64,000 bases of DNA from DATHBD01 sp035296325 (GTDB lineage Bacteria > Actinomycetota > Actinomycetes > Mycobacteriales > Micromonosporaceae): positions 20,199-84,198 of the forward strand of contig DATHBD010000059.1 in assembly GCA_035296325.1 (NCBI GenBank), read 5' to 3'. Positions 1 to 8,325 of the stretch are shown one piece after another. The translations under genes and the position numbers were made by a program. A model generated the notes under the pieces. That model was given only the letters and a program-made list of their open reading frames with translations, did not search any database and was not told the origin of the DNA. How positions within the stretch are numbered: the stretch's first letter is position 1; each line of letters opens with the position of its first letter.

Positions 1-637
1 GGCTGTAGTAGCTCACCGGCACCTCGAACGGCCGGATGCCCATCCGCAGGATCTTCGCGGTGACCTCGGTGTCCAGGCCGAACCCCGGCTCCCGCAGGTC
101 GAGTGAGCGGATCAGCTCCAGCGGAATCAGCTTCAGGCAGGTGTGCAGGTCTTTGAGGTATGCGTTGAAGAGGATGTTCGCGAGCCAGGTGGTGGCCCGG
201 TTCCCGATCGCGTAGTGGAGTGACTGGTACGCCGTGTGGATGCCCTGGATCCGGCTGCCGTAGACCACACTCGCGCGTGCGCTCAGCACCGGGGTGAGCA
301 GCGACGGGATGTCGGCGGGGTCGTACTCCAGGTCGGCGTCGAAGACCAGGACATGGCTGCCCCGGGCGGCGTCGACTCCGGTCAGCACGGCCGCACCCTT
401 GCCTCGATTTACCGGGTGGGTGTGCACATTCACCCGGGCGTCGTCGAATTCACCCAGCAGTGCCATCGTCGTATCGCTGCTGCCGTCGTTAACAACGATG
501 ACCTCGATTTGGCAGGGATAGGAAACCGCCAATATCCGCCGCAGCGCCGCAACGATTGTGCGTTCTTCGTTGAACACGGGCATCACGATGGAGAGCAAAA
601 TCTTGGGGTCTCTGTCCAAAATCTGCAGGTTGGGCAC
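1..637 (-). CDS. Family 2 glycosyltransferase (dolichyl-phosphate mannose synthase-like), C-terminus off the window
   Basis: About 212 residues are visible; the gene runs off the left edge. They show the GT-A nucleotide-sugar fold: LSIVMPVFNEERTI at residues 15-28, then VVNDGSSD, NRGKGAAV and the metal-binding FDADLEYDP (the DxD site). Enzymes of this family transfer a sugar from a nucleotide or polyprenyl donor onto a lipid or envelope polymer at the inner face of the membrane; the substrate cannot be read here. I start it at GTG 637 because GGAGG lies five bases upstream and the conserved fold begins 14 residues later. Whether membrane segments or a GtrA domain follow is not visible. The family is sure; the substrate is unknown. 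Confidence 0.88.
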   Translation of the reverse strand, partial: MPNLQILDRDPKILLSIVMPVFNEERTIVAALRRILAVSYPCQIEVIVVNDGSSDTTMALLGEFDDARVNVHTHPVNRGKGAAVLTGVDAARGSHVLVFDADLEYDPADIPSLLTPVLSARASVVYGSRIQGIHTAYQSLHYAIGNRATTWLANILFNAYLKDLHTCLKLIPLELIRSLDLREPGFGLDTEVTAKILRMGIRPFEVPVSYYS

Positions 638-1156
638 ACGAGCCTCCGGTCACCGACACGTAAAATCTTTCGTTCACCACAAACGGGCGCTGCACGGTTG
701 CGCCAGTGGCTCCGGTCGGGGCTCGATCTCAGCGCGTTGCAGGTGCTATCACAATTCCTCGCCGGGGAAATACCGTAACACCATGACGTAACGCCGCCCT
801 GACACGGAGGTGGCGGCCGGAGAGGCCGTATACCCGACGATGTCCACCGCACGGATTAGTCCGATCGATGTTGAAGAAGGCGTCGACGGGGCCGCAACAG
901 GGCATGACCAGGGGCGCCAAATCATGACTCGGTGTTCCACGTCACATAATGATGCGCCCATGCGATTCGCCGGAGATACGGCGGCCATGCCGCCAGGTGT
1001 GCGCCGAGCGGCCCGGCCGGGGAATGACCGGTAGGCCCGAGAACTGGGCAGGGGAGCAGGCCGCGCCGTGGCGGGAGTGGACGATCGTGCGGCACGACCC
1101 CATCGACGTCACCTGCACGGGGCCGGAACGTTCGCGCGCCCGGCGCTCAACGGCAA
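638..1156. other. Intergenic stretch of about 520 bases without a supported gene
   Basis: Only overlapping open frames without family resemblance or a ribosome binding site were seen. The part next to 640-700 is locally AT-richer and probably holds the promoter of the glycosyltransferase. No repeat, tRNA or strong hairpin was noticed. Confidence 0.5.
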
Positions 1157-2185
1157 TCAGAAGTCCGGGAGGCTGGGCGTCGGAACGCCATACAGTGCCT
1201 CGCCGTACTGGAATACTTTGCTGGGCAGGCCGGCCGAGGGGCGCTCGCGGAGTGCCCACTGGGCGATGAACTCCCGGTGAGGCGTCGCCGGGTCGTCCCT
1301 GTTCAGCCATTGAACATGGCCCGGACCGTCGCCGCTGCCGCTGCCGTTCCAGTCACCGACGACCATGTGTCCCGCGTAGTGCGTGCGACTGTTCCCGTTG
1401 GACGGCAGGTCGCCGAACCGGAAGGCGATGTCGGGGTTGCCGGGCGTGTTGGTGTTGCGCAGATGCCAGTCCTCGGGCTCGTCGTCCGACCACCGGATGA
1501 TTCCCACGGTGTCGGTGCCGTTGCCGTCCCAGTCCCCTACCACCGGGCTGTCTGGCGGAAGGTCTACATCGGAGTCGGGGCCGCGCCAACTCCGCCCGTA
1601 CATGAAGGCCAAGGTGTCCGCGCCGGCCGAGTTGACCTCGCGCAGGTGCCAGCGTCGGTGGGTCTGGCCGGTTTCGGTCACGCCGATGTTGGTGTCGCCG
1701 TCACCGTCCCAGTCACCGGTGATCGGCTCTGATCGGGTATGGGCACCCTGTACGACGACGGCGTGCAGGCCGTAGTGGAAGATCACATCACCGCCACCGC
1801 TGGCGTTTCTGTTGCTGAGCACCCATAGCCACGTGTTGACGGCATGGGAGACTCGCGCGACGCCGACCGTGTCGGCGCCGTTGCCGTCCCAGTCTCCGAC
1901 GACGGGGAGGTCACCCGGTACTCCGTACCGGAAGCACAGATCCGGCGCGCCTGCGGTGTTGGTGTTGCGCAGGTACCAGGTCGCCGTCCACTGGTTGTAG
2001 AGGCCGATGGTGTCGTCGCCGTCGCCGTCCCAGTCGCCGGTCACCCTGTGCAGGAAGTTGCCGGTCGTGGCGCAGCCGTCTGCCATCGCGGCTGACGGAC
2101 CGGCGACGGCGCTGGCGGCGAGCACCATGGCGGCGCCGGCCCAGCCGGCCCACCGTCGTACTGCGGACGATTGCCACCACGTCAT
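1157..2185 (-). CDS. Secreted FG-GAP/VCBS-like repeat protein
   Basis: A 342-residue protein with a signal peptide: after MTWWQSSAVRRW comes a hydrophobic Ala/Val stretch ending near ASA/AMADG. The mature part holds five repeats of about 50 residues, each with a GDWDG(D/N)G loop (VTGDWDGDGDD, VVGDWDGNGAD, ITGDWDGDGDT, VVGDWDGNGTD, VVGDWNGSGSG) and a W-x-LRNTNT-like strand. Asp/Gly loops of this kind bind calcium in FG-GAP beta-propellers, so I infer an exported propeller of five or more blades. The open frame extends further upstream, but ATG 2185 is chosen because the signal peptide begins there and GGAGT stands six bases before it. Neighbours do not suggest a pathway; adhesion or matrix binding is only a guess. 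Confidence 0.75.
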   Translation of the reverse strand: MTWWQSSAVRRWAGWAGAAMVLAASAVAGPSAAMADGCATTGNFLHRVTGDWDGDGDDTIGLYNQWTATWYLRNTNTAGAPDLCFRYGVPGDLPVVGDWDGNGADTVGVARVSHAVNTWLWVLSNRNASGGGDVIFHYGLHAVVVQGAHTRSEPITGDWDGDGDTNIGVTETGQTHRRWHLREVNSAGADTLAFMYGRSWRGPDSDVDLPPDSPVVGDWDGNGTDTVGIIRWSDDEPEDWHLRNTNTPGNPDIAFRFGDLPSNGNSRTHYAGHMVVGDWNGSGSGDGPGHVQWLNRDDPATPHREFIAQWALRERPSAGLPSKVFQYGEALYGVPTPSLPDF

Positions 2186-2430
2186 CGCCGAACTCCTCGC
2201 AAGCGGGTCGGAGCCGTTGCCGCATGTCGTCGAGCGGGACGGCCTTGATGCCATGATGACCGGTGCCGCAGCCCTGGCAGGCCACCTAGCACGCGTCCTG
2301 CCCGTTGAGCCCCGAACGTCTGCCCAACCAGACCTACTCGATCTCCAGCACACCTCGACGGCCTCTTCGCGCTCGCAACCGCGTCTCATCGATGTGGTCA
2401 CGTCAGCCGGAACGCCTGACCTCGGGCGGA

Positions 2431-3060
2431 TCAGGCGAGGCCGTAGAGCACCGGCTGGGTCGCCACGCTGAGCCCGGACGGGTAACCGAAGAGCGCCCGC
2501 CGCACCGGGCGGCAGAGCAGCGCGTCCTGGATCAGTTGGCGACGGTGGGTCCAACCCCATGCCGGCAGCAGTTCACGGGTATCCCGTTCGATGTAGTTGA
2601 TCAGCATGTACAACTGTCGTGCTCCGGCTCCGTGTTCGCAGGCGTGCCGGCGGACGTTGTGTACCACCGCGACACGGGTGTCGCTGGCCACGCTCGCGAC
2701 GCGCCTCGTCAGGTTTTCGAACGCCGGGTCCGCGGTCAGCCACCGGGCCGCGTCGATGGTGGGCGCCTGGATGAGCACGGCAACGTCGTACCGGGGAGCG
2801 ACGCTGGTCTGCGGCGGCGAATCCGCCGCGCCCTCATCGGTGGCTGCCGTGAGGTGGATCGCCTTGAGGATGGCAACGTTGGCGAACATGTCCCGGCGTA
2901 GCTGGCCGGCCCGGGATTTGAGGTCTTCGACGACCATGCGTTTGACCTCACTGGGGACGCCCGCCCGACCATCGATCCGCGCCGCGAGCAGGAGATACCC
3001 GGTCGTCTGCAGGGCGTCGAGCGTGGTGGTGCGGTCGTCGGGCCGGGTGCTTGTGGTCAT
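2431..3060 (-). CDS. Uncharacterised protein divergent from a MarR regulator
   Basis: A 209-residue soluble protein I do not recognise. It has no signal peptide or membrane segment. The middle (about residues 88-145, from RYDVAVLIQAP to VVHNVRRH) looks like an alternating strand-helix-strand pattern of the dimeric ferredoxin-like barrel type, and the C-terminal part is rich in Arg, Trp and Tyr. It starts at ATG 3060 with GGAG five bases upstream. It is transcribed away from the MarR gene at 3181, and two copies of a TTYGACRTTRAA element lie between them, so it is probably the main target of that regulator. This layout is common for MarR-controlled enzymes or ligand-binding proteins, but no activity can be assigned. 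Confidence 0.7.
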   Translation of the reverse strand: MTTSTRPDDRTTTLDALQTTGYLLLAARIDGRAGVPSEVKRMVVEDLKSRAGQLRRDMFANVAILKAIHLTAATDEGAADSPPQTSVAPRYDVAVLIQAPTIDAARWLTADPAFENLTRRVASVASDTRVAVVHNVRRHACEHGAGARQLYMLINYIERDTRELLPAWGWTHRRQLIQDALLCRPVRRALFGYPSGLSVATQPVLYGLA

Positions 3061-3091
3061 CAGAACTCCCAGAAGGTTCGAAGGTGAACAC

Positions 3092-3159
3092 TTTGACGTT
3101 GAAATCTTGACTCGAACCTAGCCGGTGGTAAGGTCACCGCCAAACAATTCGACATTAAA
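3092..3159. promoter_or_regulatory. Probable MarR operator pair in the divergent promoter region
   Basis: Two direct copies of a 12-base element, TTTGACGTTGAA (3092-3103) and TTCGACATTAAA (3148-3159), agree at 9 of 12 positions and are 56 bases apart, between the divergent genes starting at 3060 and 3181. The locally AT-rich sequence stands out in this GC-rich genome. Binding by the adjacent MarR protein is inferred from position. Confidence 0.5.
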
Positions 3160-3180
3160 CTTTTCGGGAGCCCTGAGTCG

Positions 3181-3723
3181 ATGCGAGACGTGGTGGACAA
3201 GATCATCGCGCAGTCCCTGACCGTGTGGCGCATGGCGGAGCCGGAAAGCGTCGCGACCGTGGCCCGGTTGGCCCGGGTCTCGCGGCTGCTCGACGTGGGG
3301 ATGAAGGAGGAGATGGCGCGGTTCGACGCTGATCCGTGGGAGTTCGACGTGCTCGCCTCACTCGCCAGGGTCGGGGCCCCCTACCGCCTCACCGTCGGTG
3401 CGTTGCTCAGCTCGCTGATGGTCAGCTCCGGTGCGTTGACCAACCGGGTTGATCGGCTCGTCGCCAAAGGCGTGGTGTCTCGCGAGGTTGATCCGGGCAA
3501 TCGACGCCAAGTGTTGATCACACTGACCGAGAAGGGCCGTTCAGTGGTCGAGGCCGCGGGCCCGGCCCTCGATGCGCACCACAACCGGGTGCTCTCCGCA
3601 CTCACCCCGGTCGAGCGGGCACAGCTGGCCTCGCTCCTGCGCAAGGTGCTCATCTCCCTGGGCGACACACCGGAGGCCCGGGGCCTTCCCACCCACAGCA
3701 TCGGCGCGAGCGCGGCCGCCTGA
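3181..3723 (+). CDS. MarR-family transcriptional regulator
   Basis: A 180-residue winged-helix repressor. The helix-turn-helix is visible at about residues 75-100 (LTVGALLSSLMVSSGALTNR), followed by the wing VDRLVAKGVVSREVDPGNRRQVLITLTEKG, the typical MarR signature. Helices on both sides would form the dimer interface and ligand pocket. ATG 3181 has GGGAG ten bases upstream. It is divergent from the uncharacterised gene at 3060, with paired repeats in between, so autoregulation and control of that gene are likely. MarR proteins usually respond to small phenolic or lipophilic ligands, which would fit the aldehyde-oxidation locus that follows, but the ligand is unknown. Confidence 0.9.
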   Translation: MRDVVDKIIAQSLTVWRMAEPESVATVARLARVSRLLDVGMKEEMARFDADPWEFDVLASLARVGAPYRLTVGALLSSLMVSSGALTNRVDRLVAKGVVSREVDPGNRRQVLITLTEKGRSVVEAAGPALDAHHNRVLSALTPVERAQLASLLRKVLISLGDTPEARGLPTHSIGASAAA

Positions 3724-3762
3724 CCCGACCGACCGGTCGGCGTGGCCGGACCTGCCGCGCGA

Positions 3763-5223
3763 TCAGAACGGGTACGCGGGCGGCTTGCTGCGCATGGTGA
3801 CCCACCGCGTCTCGGTGAAGGCCTCCACATTGGACCCGGCTCCGCCGAACCGGGCGCCGGTGCCAGAGGCCGATACGCCGCCGAAGGGAGCGTTGGCCTC
3901 GTCGCTGACGGTCTGGTCGTTGATGTGCACGATGCCGGTCGGGATCCGGTCGGCCAGCGCCAGGCCCTTCATCACGTCGCGGGTCACGATGCCGAGCGAC
4001 AGCCCGTACTCCGATGCGGTGGCCAGCCGGACCGCCTCCTCGACGGTAGCGAAGCGCACCACCGGAGCGACCGGCCCGAAGACCTCCTCGGCGAACGCCG
4101 GGGCCGTCGCCGGCACGTCGGACAGCACCGTGGCCGGGTAGAACAACCTGTCGTACTCGCCCCCGGCTGCCACCTTCGCACCGGCTGCGACGCTGGCGCT
4201 CACCATCTCGTGGACCCGGTCCCGCTGGCCGTTGTCGATCAGGGGGCCGAGGGCGACATCGTCCTTCGCCGGGTCACCCACGGACAGCGCCGCCGCCTTC
4301 GCTGCGAGGCGCTCCACGAAATCGTCGTAGAGGCGTTCGTGCACGAGGTGCCGCCCGGTGGTCATACAGATCTGGCCCTGGTGGAAGAACGTGCCGAACG
4401 CCGCGAGTGTCGCCGCCTCGTCGACGTCGGCGTCGTCCAGGACCACGAGCGCTGAATTGCCGCCGAGTTCCAGGTGCGCGCGCTTGAGGTGCCGGCCGGC
4501 CAACTCTCCCACCCGCCGCCCGGCAGCGGTCGAGCCGGTGAAGGAAATGACCCGCACCAGCGGGTGGGTGACCATCGCCTCGCCCACGTCGGACCGGCCG
4601 GGCAACATCTGCAACACACCCGGGGGCAGCCCGGCCTCTTCGAAAATCCGAGCGATCGTGACCCCGCCGGTCACCGCCGTCCGCGGGTCGGGCTTGAGGA
4701 CGACCGCGTTGCCCAGCGCGAGCGCCGGCGCGACGGAGCGGATGCCCAGGATGATCGGCACGTTGAACGGCGAAATGACCCCGACGACTCCCGCCGGGAC
4801 CCGCCGGGCCATCGACAATCGGGGCTCGTCCGACGACAGGAGTTCCCCGTACGGGCGGCTGGGCAGCGCCGCCGCCTCGTGGCACTCCTGCTCGGCGACG
4901 TGCAGCGCGAAACCGGCCATCGCGGGGACCGCGCCGACCTCGCGGACGTTCCACCAGGAGATCTCCTGGGCGTGCTCCCCCCAGAGCTGCGCCGCCCGGC
5001 GGAGCACTGCGGCCCGCCGCACGTGCGACGTCGCGGCCCACCCGCGCTGGGCCTCGGCCGCGTGCTCCACCGCGCGCGCTGCGTCGTCGGCGCCGGCCAG
5101 GCCGATCCGCCCGAGCACGGCGCCGGTCGCGGGCTCGGTGACGTCGAGCCCGCCGGCCGATCCGGCTGTCCAGGTGCCACCGACAAAAATCCGGTCCCGC
5201 CACGTCGACTCGTCGAGAAACAC
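3763..5223 (-). CDS. NAD(P)-dependent aldehyde dehydrogenase, benzaldehyde/vanillin-dehydrogenase type
   Basis: A 486-residue cytoplasmic enzyme of full family length that oxidises an aldehyde to the acid. The cofactor and catalytic residues are intact: the PFNVPIIL and VLKPD segments, FTGSTAAGR, the general-base Glu in HLELGGNS, and the nucleophile Cys in QGQICMTT, 34 residues after the Glu as in the family. The C-terminal MRSKPPAYPF is typical of the aromatic-aldehyde branch. It starts at GTG 5223 with AAGGG eight bases upstream. Its promoter (TTGATT, 17 bases, TACCGT) has an IclR-type operator directly upstream that is also found before the ABC transporter, so it is probably coregulated with substrate import. 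The exact aldehyde is not known. Confidence 0.9.
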   Translation of the reverse strand: MFLDESTWRDRIFVGGTWTAGSAGGLDVTEPATGAVLGRIGLAGADDAARAVEHAAEAQRGWAATSHVRRAAVLRRAAQLWGEHAQEISWWNVREVGAVPAMAGFALHVAEQECHEAAALPSRPYGELLSSDEPRLSMARRVPAGVVGVISPFNVPIILGIRSVAPALALGNAVVLKPDPRTAVTGGVTIARIFEEAGLPPGVLQMLPGRSDVGEAMVTHPLVRVISFTGSTAAGRRVGELAGRHLKRAHLELGGNSALVVLDDADVDEAATLAAFGTFFHQGQICMTTGRHLVHERLYDDFVERLAAKAAALSVGDPAKDDVALGPLIDNGQRDRVHEMVSASVAAGAKVAAGGEYDRLFYPATVLSDVPATAPAFAEEVFGPVAPVVRFATVEEAVRLATASEYGLSLGIVTRDVMKGLALADRIPTGIVHINDQTVSDEANAPFGGVSASGTGARFGGAGSNVEAFTETRWVTMRSKPPAYPF

Positions 5224-5257
5224 GTCGGCCGCCCTTCCATCGGTGGTGCGTGGGCTG

Positions 5258-5309
5258 ACGGTACGGCGGTGCTATACCAGAATCAACACTGCGTTTCACA
5301 TATTCGAAC
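5258..5309 (-). promoter_or_regulatory. Promoter and IclR operator of the aldehyde dehydrogenase gene
   Basis: On the minus strand the -35 TTGATT (5281-5286) and -10 TACCGT (5258-5263) are separated by exactly 17 bases. The element GCGTTTCACATATTCGAAC (5291-5309, plus-strand sense) sits just upstream of the -35 and covers the last codons and stop of the iclR gene. It matches the element at 6134-6152 in 17 of 19 bases. Confidence 0.65.
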
Positions 5310-6123
5310 GTTCCGACTGGGGTCGGTAGCCGAGCCGGCCGGAGATCTCCGCGGTGGTGTGCCGCAGCGGGCCCTCCAGCCGGCCGATGACGGACTCCAC
5401 CGCGGCGTTCCACACCGTCAGGTGCACGGCGATGTTCACCGCGGCCACGACGGTGCCGGACCGGTCGCGCACCGGCGCCGCCACCGACCGCAGCCCTGCG
5501 GCGAGTTCCTCGTCGTTGACCGCGATACCGGCCTGGCGGACCCGGGCGAGCGCGGTCGTCAGCTGCTCCCGGGCCGTGATCGTCTTCGGCCCACGTCGGG
5601 CCAGGTCGGTGCGGTCCAGCAGGGCCCGGAGCGCGGCCGGCTCCTGGTATGCCAGCAGCACCTTGCCCATCGACGTGCAGTACGCCGGCAGCCGGGAACC
5701 GACGTGCAGGTTGAGTGCCATCGCGAAACTGCTGGCCCGGCCGCTGCGGCGGCGATCGATGTAGACGATGTCGGGACCGTCGAGGACGGCCATGCTGACC
5801 GTGTAGCCGGTCTCGTCGGACAGCGCCTGCAGCGGCTGCGCCGCCACCCGGGTGATCTCCATGGAGTTGATCGCCGCGAAGCCCAGATCGACGACGCGGG
5901 GGCCGAGCGAGTACTTCTTCGTGTCCGGATCCTGCTGCAGGTACCCGAGCTTGGCGAGGGTGGCGACGTACCGGTGGGTGGTGCTCTTGTTCAGCTCCAC
6001 GCCGCGGGCGAGGTCGGCGATGCCGAGCACGGGGCGAGCCTCGCTGAAGGACGCCAGGATCAGCAGGCCGCGCTCGAGCGACTGGGAGAAGGGTGGCTGC
6101 GACGGGCTGGTCATGCGAAGCAT
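5296..6123 (-). CDS. IclR-family transcriptional regulator
   Basis: A 275-residue regulator. The N-terminal winged helix (about residues 8-70: FSQSLERGLLILASFSEARP, then GIADLARGVELNKSTTHRYVATL) is followed by the IclR effector-binding GAF-like domain (about 85-255, including AYCTSMGKVLLA and the ITAREQL region). It lies between the aldehyde dehydrogenase it probably controls (downstream, same strand) and the divergent ABC transporter operon. The same 19-bp operator lies right before its own start and inside its own last codons, where it serves the next gene. ATG 6123 or ATG 6114 could be the start; no clear ribosome site precedes either. IclR proteins of aromatic pathways often activate, and the operator position upstream of the -35 boxes fits that. 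Confidence 0.92.
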   Translation of the reverse strand: MLRMTSPSQPPFSQSLERGLLILASFSEARPVLGIADLARGVELNKSTTHRYVATLAKLGYLQQDPDTKKYSLGPRVVDLGFAAINSMEITRVAAQPLQALSDETGYTVSMAVLDGPDIVYIDRRRSGRASSFAMALNLHVGSRLPAYCTSMGKVLLAYQEPAALRALLDRTDLARRGPKTITAREQLTTALARVRQAGIAVNDEELAAGLRSVAAPVRDRSGTVVAAVNIAVHLTVWNAAVESVIGRLEGPLRHTTAEISGRLGYRPQSERSNM

Positions 6124-6133
6124 GGTAACGCAG

Positions 6134-6187
6134 GCGTTTCATATGTTCGAACACGATGTTGACTTCTGGTACGACGGATCATACGTT
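6134..6187 (+). promoter_or_regulatory. IclR operator and promoter of the ABC transporter operon
   Basis: GCGTTTCATATGTTCGAAC (6134-6152) contains the palindromes CATATG and GTTCGAAC. Seven bases on, TTGACT (6159-6164), a 17-base spacer and TACGTT (6182-6187) form a good promoter for the substrate-binding-protein gene. The operator also lies immediately before the divergent iclR start, which suggests autoregulation. Confidence 0.65.
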
Positions 6188-6247
6188 CCCTCCCACCTCG
6201 GTTTCCCGACGTCTTTTCGCAGGTAGACGGCCCCTCGGAGGGATCAC

Positions 6248-7564
6248 ATGGACGGTTCGACGACCCCCGTCACCAGGCGCCAGCTCCTGCGCGCGGCCGG
6301 CTACGGCATAGCCGGACTGGCCGTGCCCGGCCTCGCCGGGTGTGCGATCGGCGCCGGCAGCAGTGGCGGCGAGAGCGCCACCGCCACCCTGAAGATCGGC
6401 TTTGTCAGTCCTCGAACCGGCCCGGCGGCAAGCTTCGGCGAGCCCGACGGATACGTCCTGGACCTTGCCCGCAAGGCGTTCGACAGCGGCCTGAAGATCG
6501 GCGGAAAGGCATACCGCGTCGAGATTCTCGACAAGGACAGCCAGTCCAATCCGCAGCGGTCATCCCAGGTGGCCAACGACCTGATCAACGGCGATGGCGT
6601 GGACCTGATGCTCACCACGTCGACGCCGGAGACGGTGAACCCGGTCTCGGACGCGTGCGAGGCCGCCGGTGTTCCCTGCATCTCCACGGTGGTTCCGTGG
6701 GAGGCGTGGTACTTCGGCCGGGGGGCCAAGCCGGACCAGAAGGACGCCTACAAGTACACCTTCCACTTCTGCTTCGGTGTCGAGCAGTTCCGCTCCGCGT
6801 ACACGACGCTCTGGCCGCAGGTGACGACGAACAAGAAGACGGCCGTCATGTGGCCGAACGACTCCGACGGCAACGCGATCCGACGGGCACTGGGACCGCT
6901 GCTGGCCAAGGAGGGGTACGCCCTCGTGGACCCGGGTGCCTACACCAACGGCACCAATGACTACTCCTCGCAGATCGCCAGGTTCAAGGCGGAAGGCTGC
7001 GAAATCTTCAACACCTTCCCCATCCCGTCGGACTTCGCCACATTCTGGCGCCAGGCGGCGCAGCAGGGGTTTCGGCCGAAGATCGCGCAGGTCGCGAAGA
7101 CCGGCCTGTTCCCGTCCCAGGTCGAGGCGTTGGGCCCGATCGGCATCGGGCTCGGCGGCGGCGCCTACTGGACACCCACCTACCCGTACACCTCCGCCCT
7201 GACGAAGATCTCCGCCAAGGAGCTGGCCGAGGGCTACCAGAATGCCGCCGGCAAGCAGTGGACCCAGCAGCTGGGCCCCAGCCTCGCCCTCTTCGACGTG
7301 GCGGCGGCGGCCCTCCAGGGCGCGGCAGACCCCAAGGACAAGGCCGCGGTGGCCAAGGCCATCACCACGCTGGACGTGCAGACCCCGGTCGGCCGCCTCC
7401 AGTGGGGCAAGGGCCCCAACGCCAATGTCGTCGCCACGCCGATCCTGGGTGGACAGTGGGTGGCCGCGACGGACAGCAAATACAAGGTGGAGTTCGTCGT
7501 CTGCGAGAACTCCTCCGACCCGAACGTGCCGGTTGCCGGGCAACTGAAGCCGTACGGCGCATGA
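6248..7564 (+). CDS. ABC transporter substrate-binding lipoprotein (branched-chain amino acid type)
   Basis: A 438-residue extracytoplasmic receptor. The N-terminus carries a twin-arginine-like RRQLL followed by a hydrophobic segment and the lipobox LAGC, so it should be a membrane-anchored lipoprotein, possibly Tat-exported. The mature part begins KIGFVSPRTGPAASFGEPDG, the classical start of the LivJ/AmiC type I periplasmic fold, and continues through LINGDGVDLMLTTSTPETV. Proteins of this branch bind amino acids, amides, urea or aromatic acids. GGAGGG five bases before ATG 6248 supports the start. It is the first gene of a five-gene transporter; its stop overlaps the next start (ATGA). The aldehyde dehydrogenases on both sides favour an aromatic or related ligand. 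Confidence 0.9.
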   Translation: MDGSTTPVTRRQLLRAAGYGIAGLAVPGLAGCAIGAGSSGGESATATLKIGFVSPRTGPAASFGEPDGYVLDLARKAFDSGLKIGGKAYRVEILDKDSQSNPQRSSQVANDLINGDGVDLMLTTSTPETVNPVSDACEAAGVPCISTVVPWEAWYFGRGAKPDQKDAYKYTFHFCFGVEQFRSAYTTLWPQVTTNKKTAVMWPNDSDGNAIRRALGPLLAKEGYALVDPGAYTNGTNDYSSQIARFKAEGCEIFNTFPIPSDFATFWRQAAQQGFRPKIAQVAKTGLFPSQVEALGPIGIGLGGGAYWTPTYPYTSALTKISAKELAEGYQNAAGKQWTQQLGPSLALFDVAAAALQGAADPKDKAAVAKAITTLDVQTPVGRLQWGKGPNANVVATPILGGQWVAATDSKYKVEFVVCENSSDPNVPVAGQLKPYGA

Positions 7565-8325
7565 CCGCAGCCGTGGCGCCGGAAGCCGGCCCGGCGCAGA
7601 GCGTGCCGGTGCTGGCCGGAGCCGGCCTGTCCAAGAGCTACGGCAACCTGCCGGTGCTCACCGAGGTCGACTTCGCGGTGTCCCGCGCCGCGGCGGTCGG
7701 CATCGTCGGCCCGAACGGCGCGGGCAAGACGACCCTGCTCAACGTGCTCGCCGGCTCGGTGGCCCCGTCCGCCGGCACGGTCCGTATCGACGGGCAGGAC
7801 GTGACCGCCCTGCGCCCGGAGCTGAGGTGTCGTCGCGGCGTCGGCCGGGCCTTCCAGATCCCCCGCCCGTTCGGCGGCATGACGGTCCTGGAGAACGTCA
7901 TGGTGGGCGCGGCGTACGGGGCGCGACTGCCGCGCGCGGCAGCCTACGAACGGTGCGTCGAGGTGCTCGACCTGTGTGGCCTTGTCGAGTACGCGAACCG
8001 ACGCGCCGACAGCCTGGGCCTGCTGCACCGCAAGCGGCTCGAGCTGGCCCGGTCGGTCGCCACCAACCCGCGGGTGCTGCTGCTCGACGAGATCGGCGCC
8101 GGGCTGACCGACGCTGAGGCGGCCGAGCTGGTCGCCACGATCAAAGCGCTGCACAGCCTGGACATCAGCATCGTGTGGATCGAGCACATCGTCCACGTGC
8201 TGGTGCAGGTCGTCGAGCGGTTGGTATGCATGGACGCCGGCCGCATCATCGCCGACGGCGCTCCGGAGGCGGTGCTGCGCGACGCCGTCGTGATCGACGC
8301 CTACCTCGGAACGGCGCGGACGTGA
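7561..8325 (+). CDS. ABC transporter ATP-binding protein, LivG type
   Basis: A 254-residue ATPase of the branched-chain amino acid transporter family that powers import at the inner face of the membrane. Walker A is GPNGAGKTT (about residues 50-58), the Q-loop lies near AFQIPRPFGGMTVLENVMVGA, and Walker B is VLLLDEIGAGL. The ABC signature is unusual: where LSxGQ is expected the sequence reads SLGLLHRKRLELAR, a degenerate form also seen in other LivG-like proteins. ATG 7561 overlaps the stop of the binding-protein gene by four bases (ATGA), so translation is coupled; the much longer open frame upstream is a shadow of that gene. Confidence 0.92.
   Translation: MTAAVAPEAGPAQSVPVLAGAGLSKSYGNLPVLTEVDFAVSRAAAVGIVGPNGAGKTTLLNVLAGSVAPSAGTVRIDGQDVTALRPELRCRRGVGRAFQIPRPFGGMTVLENVMVGAAYGARLPRAAAYERCVEVLDLCGLVEYANRRADSLGLLHRKRLELARSVATNPRVLLLDEIGAGLTDAEAAELVATIKALHSLDISIVWIEHIVHVLVQVVERLVCMDAGRIIADGAPEAVLRDAVVIDAYLGTART

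Noticed and set aside
3121..3140. Small dyad GGTGGTAAGGTCACC-like in the MarR intergenic region
   Set aside because: The arms are too short and imperfect to stand out; the paired TTYGAC elements explain the region better.
4474..6162. Plus-strand open frame of 562 codons opposite the aldehyde dehydrogenase and iclR genes
   Set aside because: It is antisense to two well-conserved genes, has no family features and is rich in Arg/Pro/Gly, as frames opposite high-GC genes are.
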